From Rhizobium johnstonii 3841 (lineage in GTDB: Bacteria > Pseudomonadota > Alphaproteobacteria > Rhizobiales > Rhizobiaceae), in the NCBI RefSeq assembly GCF_000009265.1, contig NC_008380.1:4733501-4797500 (forward strand): a stretch of 64,000 bases of DNA, in the 5' to 3' direction. Under the pieces are notes generated by a model. That model had not been told where the DNA came from. It saw only the letters and a program-made list of their open reading frames with translations, and made no database searches. Positions 26,973 to 35,954 of this stretch are shown piece after piece. Within the stretch, counting starts at the first letter, position 1. Each line of letters starts with the position of its first letter. The position numbers and the translations under genes are program-made.

Positions 26973-27830
26973 TCAAAGCTGCTGAAAATGCGAGCGGACG
27001 AAGCTGGCGACCGTGCGAACAGCGGCTCGCGCGCCATGTGGAACGAGAAGGGCGATCTCAAGCGGTTTCAGCGACGGCAGGCCGTCGTCTTCCGCGGTCA
27101 GACGGCGGTGTCGCGAAGCGACAACCGAGGCCGGCAAAGCTGTAACCGCGGCACCCGCATCCAGCGCCGCCTGAATCGACGGCAGATGTGAGGATGTCCA
27201 TGCCGCTCGCCATCCGATGCCGGCCTGGGTGAGAGCGTGGACGATATGGGGCCGTGCTCGACAATCCTTCTCTGGAAACAAGGCAAGAGGCAGGGGCCGC
27301 TGTCGCTCAATCTGCCCATCCGGAGGTCCGCACCAGACCAGCGGCTCGCGACGCAGCAACTCGCCGACGATTGAATCCGGTGCACGAGTGATGATAGCGA
27401 GATTGATAGTGCCATGTTCGACCATCGCCTCGAGGGAGCGGGAGAAGTCGCACTGGATCTCGACTTGGATACGGGGATTGGCGCGCGAAAACTCTTCAAT
27501 CAAAGGCTTGCCAAACAGCTCGATGTAGTCGTCCGGCATTCCAAGACGGACATAGCCGCGCATGGCACCTGGATCGAGCGCTGCCAGCGCCTCGTCCTCG
27601 ATCGCAATGATACGGCGGGCATAGCCAATCAGGATCTCGCCTGTTTCAGTCAGGTGCACGCCGCGTCTTGTCCGGTCGAACAGCTTCCGCCCGATCTGTT
27701 CTTCAAAACGGGCGATGATGAGACTGACGGCCGCTTGCGATTTGCCGATCCTCGTCCCTGCTGCAGTAAAGCCACCGGCGTCGGCCACTGCCACGAAGGT
27801 CGCGAGCGCATCTGTGTCGAAGTGCTGCAT
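26973..27830 (-). CDS. LysR-type transcriptional regulator
   Basis: This 285-aa regulator has an N-terminal winged helix (GGFTAAGTRIGKSQAAVSLI) and a C-terminal effector-binding domain. AAGG lies 6 bases before ATG 27830. It is convergent with the aminotransferase gene of the TRAP operon and may regulate that operon, although its own promoter faces the GntR genes. Its ligand is unknown. Confidence 0.9.
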   Translation of the reverse strand: MQHFDTDALATFVAVADAGGFTAAGTRIGKSQAAVSLIIARFEEQIGRKLFDRTRRGVHLTETGEILIGYARRIIAIEDEALAALDPGAMRGYVRLGMPDDYIELFGKPLIEEFSRANPRIQVEIQCDFSRSLEAMVEHGTINLAIITRAPDSIVGELLRREPLVWCGPPDGQIERQRPLPLALFPEKDCRARPHIVHALTQAGIGWRAAWTSSHLPSIQAALDAGAAVTALPASVVASRHRRLTAEDDGLPSLKPLEIALLVPHGARAAVRTVASFVRSHFQQL

Positions 27831-28195
27831 TTTGAACCTTGGAGCTCGCTATGGGACGTGCGGCAATCTGATAGTTCCGACTAGGCGAGCTCCACCAAAA
27901 GACCGTCGGACTGCGGATATCATTTCCCCTTTTCTCAAGTGAGTAAAGCGCTGGCCATGATGCGACAGCTGAATGCTTCACTGGATCATTGCTTGTCCGT
28001 CTCACCGTCGATCACCGGGACCGCGAGATCAGCCAATGTCTCAAGGGCATGAACACACACGATGTCGCACAAACCAGCCGCGTCCCAATGACCATGCCCC
28101 AGAATAGCCTGCTGCCACCACGGGCCGGTGTCGCCCGCCGCCTCCGCCCGCATGCAACCCGTCTTGCCGTGACACACAAAAATGCAACTGCAATA
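27831..28195. other. Intergenic stretch without a recognisable gene
   Basis: This 365-bp segment lies between the start of the LysR gene and the stop of the leftward GntR gene. It must hold the LysR promoter near 27840-27900. A 63-codon leftward frame (27986-28177, with GPWWQQAILGHGHWDAAG) and an overlapping rightward frame exist, but neither has a supported ribosome site or a recognised family, so neither is called. No palindrome or terminator stands out. Confidence 0.4.
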
Positions 28196-28879
28196 CTAAA
28201 GGTCAGCGACTTGTAGATGCATTCGCGTAAATGCGATTAGGCTTTCGATGTGTTGGGCGACAGCTCGGCGCGTTTCTTCGACCTCGCCCCGGTCGATCGC
28301 CTCGATGATAACGAGGTGTTCCGTGGAGTCCGGCTTCAAACGATCTTTCAGGCGGTCGATTTCGAAGAGACGCGTGGTCGCCCGAAGCTCCCGTAGTACC
28401 TTTGCCATGACCGCGTTGCCGCAATGATCAATGATCATATTATGGAGATTGTCGTCCGAGAACCAGTGCGCGTCTGTGTGATACGCCGTCGCGCCCAAAA
28501 GGTCGTGGATTTCCTGCCGGACGCTCATCAAAAGCCGTCGCGGAATGGCGTTGATCGACAATACCGCCGCTTCAGGTTCGATCAACAACCTCAGTTTCAA
28601 GCTTTGAAGATACTCGCCGACATCCACCTGTCGCACGACGTAGTTTCGGCCATCGCCCTTGCGAACCAGGCCTTCGCCTTCCAACCTCTGCAGCGCTTCG
28701 CGCAGCGGTGTCCTCGAAATCCCGAGTGTCTCGGCAAGCCTTGCCTCAACGATGACATGCCCGCCTTTCAGCCGGCGATGCCGGATCATGTCGGACACGG
28801 CCTTGTAGGTCAGCGATGCAAGATTATGCTGCCCTTTCTCCGCAATTTTCCGACCCGGGGCCGCTAAGGCGTCTGTCAC
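28196..28879 (-). CDS. GntR-family regulator (FadR/FCD subfamily)
   Basis: This 227-aa protein starts at GTG 28879. The N-terminal winged helix contains RLAETLGISRTPLREALQRL, and the C-terminal all-helical FCD domain carries DDNLHNMIIDHCGN and a late AQHIES histidine, consistent with a metal/ligand pocket. It is divergent from a second GntR gene and probably controls the amino acid operon that begins at 29.76 kb. Confidence 0.9.
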   Translation of the reverse strand: MTDALAAPGRKIAEKGQHNLASLTYKAVSDMIRHRRLKGGHVIVEARLAETLGISRTPLREALQRLEGEGLVRKGDGRNYVVRQVDVGEYLQSLKLRLLIEPEAAVLSINAIPRRLLMSVRQEIHDLLGATAYHTDAHWFSDDNLHNMIIDHCGNAVMAKVLRELRATTRLFEIDRLKDRLKPDSTEHLVIIEAIDRGEVEETRRAVAQHIESLIAFTRMHLQVADL

Positions 28880-28991
28880 CGTTTGCTATTTCCTTGTTCT
28901 TCAGGGCGTTGGCCGCTCGACGCGGCACCGCGCTTTCCTTAGGCGATCACTTGTTACATATGATAGCCGATTTGGAAAAGGACTGGAACGA

Positions 28992-29645
28992 GTGCAGATG
29001 GACGATGGTCTGAATGAAGTTGGCGACTCCAGCCTTGCTGACGAAACCTACCGTTCCCTGCTGGCCGATATTCTATCGGCCAGGCTCGCGGGGGGATCGG
29101 TCGTCCAGCAACGCCGCCTGGCGACGAAGCATGCTGTTTCGCGTTCTCCCATGCGCCACGCGCTGGGACGTCTCGAAGGAGAGGGACTACTTGTCAGAAA
29201 CGAAAAAGGCGTTCTCTCGGTCAGGGTCATCAGTCTCAAGGACTACCTTGACAGCCTCACCATGAGGATGCTGCTCGAACCAACCGCGGCCGCGCTCGCC
29301 AGTCCCCACGTTTCGCGACTTGAACTGAACCCTTTGACAAGGATGCTTGACGAGATCGAGGCCGACCCCGACCCTGACCCTGAGGTGGTCTGGGCGTTTG
29401 ACGATGCGCTTCACAACTATATCGCAAGCGAAAGCCGCAACCCCTTTATGGCAACCACGATCGGGGAGATGCGGCGCTACACAACGATCTTCGAGCGACA
29501 GCTGCCTGTCGTGCGCGCAAAGCCGGGCGTGCGGGAACATCGAGCGATCCTGCTTGCCTTGGCCTCCAGCGATGCCGAGGCGGCTCGCCGAGCCATGGCC
29601 GATCATCTCGAAGTCGTCCGTCAGGGCGTGCTTGCGAACTACTGA
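28992..29645 (+). CDS. GntR-family regulator (FCD-type), second of a divergent pair
   Basis: This 217-aa regulator has a GntR winged helix (RRLATKHAVSRSPMRHALGR) and a C-terminal FCD-like domain (FDDALHNYIASESRNPFM, later ADHLEV). The start is GTG 28992 or ATG 28998. It lies 115 bp before the binding protein gene and reads in the same direction, so it is the nearest candidate to act at the palindromes at 29683-29709. The divergent gene at 28879 is a diverged paralogue. Confidence 0.88.
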   Translation: MQMDDGLNEVGDSSLADETYRSLLADILSARLAGGSVVQQRRLATKHAVSRSPMRHALGRLEGEGLLVRNEKGVLSVRVISLKDYLDSLTMRMLLEPTAAALASPHVSRLELNPLTRMLDEIEADPDPDPEVVWAFDDALHNYIASESRNPFMATTIGEMRRYTTIFERQLPVVRAKPGVREHRAILLALASSDAEAARRAMADHLEVVRQGVLANY

Positions 29646-29682
29646 ATCGATGAGTTGAGAATGCCCTTGCATCTACAAGGAA

Positions 29683-29709
29683 CTTTTGTATAAAAGTGGG
29701 ATCCCACTT
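29683..29709. promoter_or_regulatory. Overlapping palindromes before the amino acid operon (candidate GntR operator)
   Basis: A perfect 16-bp palindrome AAGTGGGATCCCACTT occupies 29694-29709. It overlaps a second, near-symmetric element CTTTT-GTAT-AAAAG at 29683-29696. Both lie 50-80 bp upstream of ATG 29761, where an operator or promoter is expected. Assignment to one of the two GntR proteins is inference. Confidence 0.5.
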
Positions 29710-29760
29710 GAATGCACGGTCGGGATCCAACGATAAAGAACCGAACTCCAGAGGCTCTCC

Positions 29761-30597
29761 ATGCTCCGTTCACACTTCTCTCGCAGCGTTCTTGCCGCGT
29801 CCTTCCTGTCGGTCACAGCGTCTTTTGCCTTGGCTCAATCCTGCGAACCCAAAGTGGCGGCAGGCGAGTTGATCAAGCCCGGCACGCTCGTCATGTCGAC
29901 CAATCCAACGCTTCCTCCGCTCCAGTTCATCGACTCCACGGGTGATCTGAAGGGCATGCGCATCGACCTCGGCAAAGAGATCGCCAAGCGCCTTTGCCTT
30001 GAACCCGAATATGTCCGCATCGAATTCTCCGCGATGGTTCCGGGTCTGCAGGCTGGCCGTTGGGACATGATCAATACGGGCATTTTCTTCACCGAAGAAC
30101 GCGCCAAGATCATGCAGATGATCCCCTATGAAGATCAGGCCATCAGCGTTTCGGTGGCGCCGGATTCGAAGAAAAACGTCGCCGCAAAAGATGATCTGGC
30201 CGGCATGACGATCGGTGTCGAAATTGGTGGTTTCGAGGAAACAAAGACACGCCTTCTCGACAAGGAACTGCGTGACGCGGGCAAAGAAGGCTTGACCATC
30301 CAGACGTTCGATAATTTCGCCTTGGCCTTCCAGGCTTTGCGGGCAGGCCAGGTCCAGGGTGTCGTGTCGATCGACGCCGTCGCCAAGGAGTACGATTCCC
30401 GCGGGGACTTCAAACGGGCAATCAGCGGCCTCTACCCCGCCCCGGTTTCTGTCGCATTCAAAAGCCCGGCTTTGGCTGATGCCGTGTCTGCGACGTTGAA
30501 AGAGATGAAGGCGGATGGATCTCTGAAGGCGCTCTTTGACAAATACGGTCTGCCGATGGTCGCGGGTGACTATTCGGTCAAAGGCCCCGGCCGCTGA
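29761..30597 (+). CDS. Amino acid ABC transporter substrate-binding protein (family 3)
   Basis: This 278-aa periplasmic protein has a signal peptide with likely cleavage after ALA (about residue 25). The mature part has LVMSTNPTLPPLQFIDSTG, GMRIDLGKEIAKRLCLE, and GRWDMINTGIFFTEERAK, the family 3 pattern. It starts a long operon ending at 37798 with one permease, a lyase, a fused dehydrogenase and the ATPase, so it probably captures the amino acid-like substrate of those enzymes. Confidence 0.9.
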   Translation: MLRSHFSRSVLAASFLSVTASFALAQSCEPKVAAGELIKPGTLVMSTNPTLPPLQFIDSTGDLKGMRIDLGKEIAKRLCLEPEYVRIEFSAMVPGLQAGRWDMINTGIFFTEERAKIMQMIPYEDQAISVSVAPDSKKNVAAKDDLAGMTIGVEIGGFEETKTRLLDKELRDAGKEGLTIQTFDNFALAFQALRAGQVQGVVSIDAVAKEYDSRGDFKRAISGLYPAPVSVAFKSPALADAVSATLKEMKADGSLKALFDKYGLPMVAGDYSVKGPGR

Positions 30598-30630
30598 ACT
30601 GATTTCAAAGATCGTTTAGAGATGAGGCGG

Positions 30631-30649
30631 GGCGCGACCACATCGCGCC
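30631..30649 (+). terminator. Stem-loop between binding protein and permease genes
   Basis: GGCGCGA (30631-30637) pairs perfectly with TCGCGCC (30643-30649) across a 5-base loop. It lacks a U tract and probably lowers downstream expression relative to the binding protein. Confidence 0.4.
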
Positions 30650-30674
30650 AAACCTCTTGCAGAAAGTCGTCTTC

Positions 30675-31367
30675 ATGTCGCTTTGGAACTGGTCTGGCTT
30701 CTTCGGTTATCTGTTCAACCCTTTTATACTTGGCGGGGTGTTCACGACCGTCTGGCTCACCGTCGTCTCGTTGATTGCAGGGCTTATTCTGGGCTTTGCT
30801 CTTGCATTGATGCGGCGATCGTCGCGGCGGGTGCCATACTACATTGCCAAGGCGTATATCTGGCTTTTTCGCGGCACGCCGCTTCTCGTACAGTTGATTG
30901 CGATCTACACGGCGCTTCCACTGTTCGGCATCAAGTTCACCGTCATAGAGGCGGCGTTGCTCGGATTGGCTCTCAACGAGGCGGCGTATCTCGCGGAGAT
31001 CATTCGCGCCGGTATCGAAGCCGTGCCGGAAGGCCAGACTAGGGCAGCCCGCGCGCTCGGCATGACGGAGCGTCAGATCATGCGCTACATCGTCATGCCG
31101 CAAGCCTTTAAAGTTATCGTTCCGCCTCTCGGCAATTCGGTGAACGGTCTCTTGAAAACGACCTCTGTCACCTCCGTCATCTCGGTCGAAGAACTCCTTC
31201 GCCGGACCCAGGTCCTCATCCAGGAGCGGTTCATGGTGCTCGAACTGTTTGCGGTCGCGGCGATTTATTACCTCCTCCTCACAACACTCTGGGACTTCTT
31301 CCAGAGCCATATCGAAAAGCGTCTCGGTCAAGCCGGATCTCGGCTTTCCATTAACGAGAAGCGCTAG
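30675..31367 (+). CDS. Polar amino acid ABC transporter permease
   Basis: This HisM/GlnP-type inner-membrane protein of about 230 aa has the EAA loop (EGQTRAARALGMTERQIMRY) and RGTPLLVQLIAIYTALP. ATG 30675 is preferred to an in-frame TTG at 30657. Only one permease is encoded, so it should act as a homodimer with the ATPase at 35215. Confidence 0.9.
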   Translation: MSLWNWSGFFGYLFNPFILGGVFTTVWLTVVSLIAGLILGFALALMRRSSRRVPYYIAKAYIWLFRGTPLLVQLIAIYTALPLFGIKFTVIEAALLGLALNEAAYLAEIIRAGIEAVPEGQTRAARALGMTERQIMRYIVMPQAFKVIVPPLGNSVNGLLKTTSVTSVISVEELLRRTQVLIQERFMVLELFAVAAIYYLLLTTLWDFFQSHIEKRLGQAGSRLSINEKR

Positions 31368-31382
31368 AACCAGGATTTTCAA

Positions 31383-32273
31383 ATGCAGAAGACGTTCCGC
31401 GGTGTCTACACCGTGATGATTACTCCCTTGGATCCCAGCGGCGCGGTTGATCTGAAGGGGCTGGCTGCCTTTACCGACTGGCAGGTCAAGGAAGGTATCC
31501 ATGGCCTGATCCCTCTTGGATCGACGGGTGAGTTTCTGTCGCTCAGCGAGGAAGAGCGCGATAGTGTGGCGAGGACCGTCATCGAAACTGTCGCGGGACG
31601 GGTGCCTGTTCTGATCGGCACGGGAGCGGAAGATACGCGGGAGTCCATTCGCCTTAGCGTCAAGGCCGAGGCAATGGGAGCTGACGGCGTCATGATTATT
31701 CCGCCGTTCTATTCCACCCCAACGGATGACGAACTCGTTCATCACTACAAGAGCATTGCGTCTGCCGTGACCATCCCGATTATGGTCTACAACAATCCCG
31801 CGACCGCAAACGTCGACCTGACGCCGGAGTTGGTCAAGCGCATCGCCGAAATCGACGGCTGCGACTATATCAAGGAGTCCACCCTCGAAGTGACGCGCGT
31901 GCGCGATATCATCCGGCTGGCCGGCGACGATATGACTGTGTTCGGGGGCATACTCGGGTTCGAGTCTTTCGTTATGGGTGCGCAGGGCTGGGTGGCAGTG
32001 GCTTCAAATGTTGCACCAGGACCGATGGCGCGGATCTTCGAACTTGTCGCAAATGAGAAAAAGTTCGATGAGGCAAGGGAGCTTTACCTCAAATGGCTGC
32101 CTGTCATTCAGGCGGTCGGGGGCCAGGCCTATGTCGCAGGAACGAAGTCACTGCTGACCCACATGGGATTTGGCGCAGGCCTGCCGCGTCCGCCGCGCCT
32201 ACCGTTGCCACCCGAGCAGGACGCCGCCATGAAGAGGCTGGTGGCCGATTTCGGTCTGACGTTCGGCGCTTGA
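31383..32273 (+). CDS. Dihydrodipicolinate synthase / N-acetylneuraminate lyase family protein
   Basis: This 296-aa TIM-barrel enzyme has the family's pyruvate-site motif GSTGEFLSLSEEER, the catalytic Tyr in IMVYNNPATANVDL and the Schiff-base Lys in DYIKEST. Family members include aldolases and also the pyrroline-4-hydroxy-2-carboxylate deaminase of hydroxyproline degradation, which is often encoded beside a dehydrogenase of the type found directly downstream. That role is attractive here but is inferred from context. Confidence 0.87.
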   Translation: MQKTFRGVYTVMITPLDPSGAVDLKGLAAFTDWQVKEGIHGLIPLGSTGEFLSLSEEERDSVARTVIETVAGRVPVLIGTGAEDTRESIRLSVKAEAMGADGVMIIPPFYSTPTDDELVHHYKSIASAVTIPIMVYNNPATANVDLTPELVKRIAEIDGCDYIKESTLEVTRVRDIIRLAGDDMTVFGGILGFESFVMGAQGWVAVASNVAPGPMARIFELVANEKKFDEARELYLKWLPVIQAVGGQAYVAGTKSLLTHMGFGAGLPRPPRLPLPPEQDAAMKRLVADFGLTFGA

Positions 32274-32281
32274 GGAATTCC

Positions 32282-35218
32282 ATGATGCCCGTCGCTTCCA
32301 TAAACCAGAGTTTGAGGCCCGACGATGCACGGGTCAGGCTCTCGGTCGACGGTCTGCAGATATCTGCCGAAAAGGGCATGTCTGTTGCCGCCGCCATCGA
32401 GGCGACGGGGCGGCATGAATTTTCCCGAGGCATCAAAAGCGAGGGCCGTGGCCTCTTCTGCGGAATGGGTGTCTGTCACGACTGTCTCGTGACGATCGAC
32501 GGAAAAGTCAGCCAGCGGGCCTGCATGACCACTGTCGACAATGACATGCAGGTCCTGCGCCCTGCTGCGCGGCCCGACCTTGCCACTGGTCAGATTGCCG
32601 ATCTCTGCGGTGTGCCGCAGTCCTTGACGACAAGGACGATGGACATTCTCATCGTCGGAGCGGGGCCTGCGGGGCTTGCCGCCGCGCAGCTCCTTGCTGC
32701 GGCCGGCGCCGAGGTGACTGTCATTGATGAACGGCCGTCCGCCGGCGGGCAGTATTTCAAACAACCCTCGACATGGAGCGCCGCCGAGCGAATGAGCGGC
32801 GACGAGCAGGCTTTATCCGGCGCAGCGCTTATAGGGCAAGTGCGCGATCACGGCGTGATATTTCTAACCGCTACACTGGTGTGGGGTGCCGCACGTGACG
32901 ACGACGGTGCGCTTATTATCGCCTGCTATGGGTCCGGCCATGCGTTTTACTGCAAGCCGAAAATACTGATCATCGCGACGGGGGCCTACGAACGCCCAAC
33001 GCCGGTGAGGGGTTGGACACTTCCTGGTGCGATGACAACAGGGGCCGCCCAGACGTTGCTGAGGAGCTACGGAACCGTGCCCGGCCGAAGGATCGTTATC
33101 GCCGGAAACGGTCCTTTGAATATGCAGGTCGCAAACGAACTTCGAACGGCAGGAGCCTCCATAGTCGCTTTGCTGGAAGCAGCGCCGCCACCGTGGTCTC
33201 GGCCCGCGGCGGCCCTCAGCCTTCTGGCAACGGATCCCGCTCTCGCCCGTCACGGATTACGCCAGATATCGACGCTCAGGTCCAAGGGCGTCAAGATAGG
33301 CTGGAATAGCGTGCTCACCTCGATCAACGGTTCGCGGTGCGTGGAGAGCGTCACTTTTGCTGGACCAAGCGGCGAGACCAATCTCGATGCTGACACTGTC
33401 CTTATCGGCGGCAATTTCACATCCTCCAATGAACTGTCCCGGCTACTCGGGTGCGGCCATGAAGTCGTCGACGGCGATCTGCGGGCAGTGCGAGATCTCG
33501 ACGGTCAGACAACGCTTGCAAACGTGCATATTATCGGTGAAGCGGCGCGTTTCGGCGGCGCGCATGTCGCGATGGCAGAAGGGCAGATCGCCGCCGCGGC
33601 GATTGCGCGAAAACTGGGCCTCCTTGTCCAAACCGATGAAAGCGTGGTGAAAGGGCTTGCCCGCCATAGACGGTTTCAGGGGGCCCTTTGGCAGGTCTTT
33701 GCGCCGAAGGACGATGCAAAGACAAAGACGGCAATTCCGCCAGATGATGCATTGATCTGCCGTTGCGAAGGGGTGGCTTACGGTGCCTTGAGGACGCTCA
33801 GCGCAGATAGTGCGCAGGACGTCTCGACATTAAAGCGCCTGTCGCGTGCCGGCATGGGGCGATGTCAGAGCCGCTACTGCGGCAAAGCGATCGCTGACGT
33901 CGCGAAAGAACGGCACCTTACGGGCGAAACAAGCGGTTTTCTGGCTCCGCAAATGCCACTTCGACCTATTCCACTGGCGGCTCTTGCTGTCGAAAAGCCG
34001 GAATGGGGCGGCCACAAGCGCGCACTTTTGCCGGAAAAACCCCCAGTGGCGAATCCTCAACCTTTGCCTGTGGCGGAAACGTCCACGCTGGTCATCGGCG
34101 CCGGCATTGCAGGCCTTTCGACGGCGCTCTTCCTTGCCCGGGAAGGCGAGGACGTTGTGGTGGTGGAGCGCGCTTTTGCGAACTCGCTGGCATCAGGAGG
34201 GAATGCAGGAAGCCTTCATGCGCAGCTGCTTTCCTTCGACCACGGTGCCCGTGCCGAAGGTGGCGGCGGAGCGGCCGCACAAACGCTTCCTCTCCAGCGC
34301 GATTCAATCGCTCTTTGGGCCGCGCTGCAAAGCGAGCTCGGACAGGATTTCGAGATGAAGGTCACAGGCGGCCTCATGGTGGCCGAAACCGATGACCACA
34401 TGCGTTTTCTGGCGGAAAAAGTCGCGGTGGAGTGCGCGGCCGGGATCGATTGCCGCTTGATCGGGCAAGAGGAACTGCGCTCCCTGGAGCCTGCTCTGTC
34501 TTCTCACTTCGTCGGCGCTGCCTACTGCTCCCAGGAGGGCAAGATCAATCCTCTCGTCGCTACGCAATATATCTTGGGGGCGGCGCGGCGAGACGGCGCT
34601 CAAGTCTTCGAAAATTGCGAGGTAACCGGAATAAGGACCTCGGACGACGGGTTTGAGGTCAGGACATCGAGGGGCACCTTGCGGACAAAACGGATCGTCA
34701 ATGCAGCCGGAGCCTTCGCCTCAAGGATCGGCGCGATGCTCGGTGTCGACGTGCCCGTATTCGGTGCTCCGCTGCAGATGGTGGTTACCGAGGCCGCGGC
34801 ACCTTTGATTTCGTGTCTCGTCGCCCATGCCGACCGCCATTTGACCCTCAAGCAGGCGGCAAACGGGAACTTCATCATCGGCGGCGGCTGGACCGCAGGC
34901 CTCGACCCGGTCCATCAACATCCGCGCCCGCTCCTGTCGAGCCTTGAGGGGAACCTTTGGGTTGCCCAGCATGTCGTTCCCGCTCTGCGCAAACTTCACG
35001 TCATCCGAAGCTGGGCGGCGATGAACATCAACATCGACGGTGCGCCGATCCTCGGAGAACATCCGTCAATGCCCGGGTTCTTCAACGCCGTCACCTCAAA
35101 CGGCTACACCCTCGGCCCGATCGTCGGCCAGTTGACATCTCGGCTCGTTCTCGGTCGCGAGACCGATAGAGCCTTGCAACCCTTTTCCATCTCGCGTTTC
35201 CAGAAAGGCCGGGCATGA
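32282..35218 (+). CDS. Three-domain fused amino acid dehydrogenase (HcnA-HcnB-HcnC / opine oxidase-like)
   Basis: This is one continuous 978-aa chain. Residues about 15-110 form a [2Fe-2S] ferredoxin-like domain with Cys 60, 65, 68 and 81. Residues about 118-590 form an FAD/NAD oxidoreductase (ILIVGAGPAGLAAAQLL) ending in a BFD-like Cys cluster (CRC and GRCQSRYC). Residues about 600-978 form a DAO-family amine/amino acid dehydrogenase (TLVIGAGIAGLSTALFLA). In hydrogen cyanide synthase, opine oxidases and heteromeric D-hydroxyproline dehydrogenases these are three separate subunits whose lengths add up to about this size. GAGGAA precedes ATG 32282, and the gene overlaps the ATPase gene by ATGA. 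It probably oxidises an imported D- or imino acid; substrate unknown. Confidence 0.87.
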   Translation: MMPVASINQSLRPDDARVRLSVDGLQISAEKGMSVAAAIEATGRHEFSRGIKSEGRGLFCGMGVCHDCLVTIDGKVSQRACMTTVDNDMQVLRPAARPDLATGQIADLCGVPQSLTTRTMDILIVGAGPAGLAAAQLLAAAGAEVTVIDERPSAGGQYFKQPSTWSAAERMSGDEQALSGAALIGQVRDHGVIFLTATLVWGAARDDDGALIIACYGSGHAFYCKPKILIIATGAYERPTPVRGWTLPGAMTTGAAQTLLRSYGTVPGRRIVIAGNGPLNMQVANELRTAGASIVALLEAAPPPWSRPAAALSLLATDPALARHGLRQISTLRSKGVKIGWNSVLTSINGSRCVESVTFAGPSGETNLDADTVLIGGNFTSSNELSRLLGCGHEVVDGDLRAVRDLDGQTTLANVHIIGEAARFGGAHVAMAEGQIAAAAIARKLGLLVQTDESVVKGLARHRRFQGALWQVFAPKDDAKTKTAIPPDDALICRCEGVAYGALRTLSADSAQDVSTLKRLSRAGMGRCQSRYCGKAIADVAKERHLTGETSGFLAPQMPLRPIPLAALAVEKPEWGGHKRALLPEKPPVANPQPLPVAETSTLVIGAGIAGLSTALFLAREGEDVVVVERAFANSLASGGNAGSLHAQLLSFDHGARAEGGGGAAAQTLPLQRDSIALWAALQSELGQDFEMKVTGGLMVAETDDHMRFLAEKVAVECAAGIDCRLIGQEELRSLEPALSSHFVGAAYCSQEGKINPLVATQYILGAARRDGAQVFENCEVTGIRTSDDGFEVRTSRGTLRTKRIVNAAGAFASRIGAMLGVDVPVFGAPLQMVVTEAAAPLISCLVAHADRHLTLKQAANGNFIIGGGWTAGLDPVHQHPRPLLSSLEGNLWVAQHVVPALRKLHVIRSWAAMNINIDGAPILGEHPSMPGFFNAVTSNGYTLGPIVGQLTSRLVLGRETDRALQPFSISRFQKGRA

Positions 35219-35943
35219 TTGAGATCACTGGCGTTACCAAATATTACGGTCAGTTCGCTGTCCTTAAGAACTGCTCGGTGAACGTCGAGCGCGGTGAGGT
35301 CGTGGTTGTCTGCGGTCCCTCGGGGTCGGGCAAATCGACATTGATCAAATGCGTCAACGGGCTCGAGCAGTTTCAGGAAGGTTCGATCCGGGTGCATGGT
35401 ATCGAGGTCGGCGACCCGAAGACCGACCTGCCGAACCTTCGCACACGGGTAGGCATGGTCTTCCAGAACTTCGAATTGTTTCCGCATCTGACGATCATCG
35501 ACAATATCATGCTGGCGCAGAAGATTGTCATTGGCCGCAGCGAAACGGCAGCCCACGCCAAGGCCATGGCGCTTCTTGATCGCGTCGGGCTGACGGACCA
35601 CGCGAAAAAATATCCAAGCCAACTCTCCGGCGGGCAGCAGCAGCGCGTGGCGATCGCGCGGGCGCTCGCGATGGATCCGCTCGCCATGCTCTTCGACGAG
35701 CCGACATCCGCGCTTGATCCAGAGATGATTTCCGAGGTGCTCGACGTCATGACCGGACTGGCAAAGGACGGCATGACAATGATGGTCGTCACCCATGAGA
35801 TGGGATTTGCCCGCCGGGTGGCGACACGCGTGATTTTCATCGATCAGGGCGAGATCGTCGAGGATCGTCCGAGCGAGGAGTTTTTCGCGGGAAAACACAA
35901 TCCGCGGACCGAAGCTTTCCTTGGCAAAATCCTGCAACACTGA
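35215..35943 (+). CDS. Polar amino acid ABC transporter ATPase (GlnQ/HisP type)
   Basis: This 242-aa ATPase has Walker A GPSGSGKST, Q-loop NFELFPHLT, signature LSGGQQQRVAIARAL and Walker B AMLFDEPTSALD. It completes the transporter of 29761-31367 although a lyase and a dehydrogenase gene lie between. It could also serve the permease pair at 3129-4441, which lacks an ATPase (inference). Confidence 0.93.
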   Translation: MIEITGVTKYYGQFAVLKNCSVNVERGEVVVVCGPSGSGKSTLIKCVNGLEQFQEGSIRVHGIEVGDPKTDLPNLRTRVGMVFQNFELFPHLTIIDNIMLAQKIVIGRSETAAHAKAMALLDRVGLTDHAKKYPSQLSGGQQQRVAIARALAMDPLAMLFDEPTSALDPEMISEVLDVMTGLAKDGMTMMVVTHEMGFARRVATRVIFIDQGEIVEDRPSEEFFAGKHNPRTEAFLGKILQH

Positions 35944-35954
35944 AGGTCAGGCTT

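Noticed and set aside
27986..28177. A 63-codon leftward frame between LysR and GntR genes
   Set aside because: There is no ribosome site, no recognised family, and an equally open frame lies on the opposite strand.
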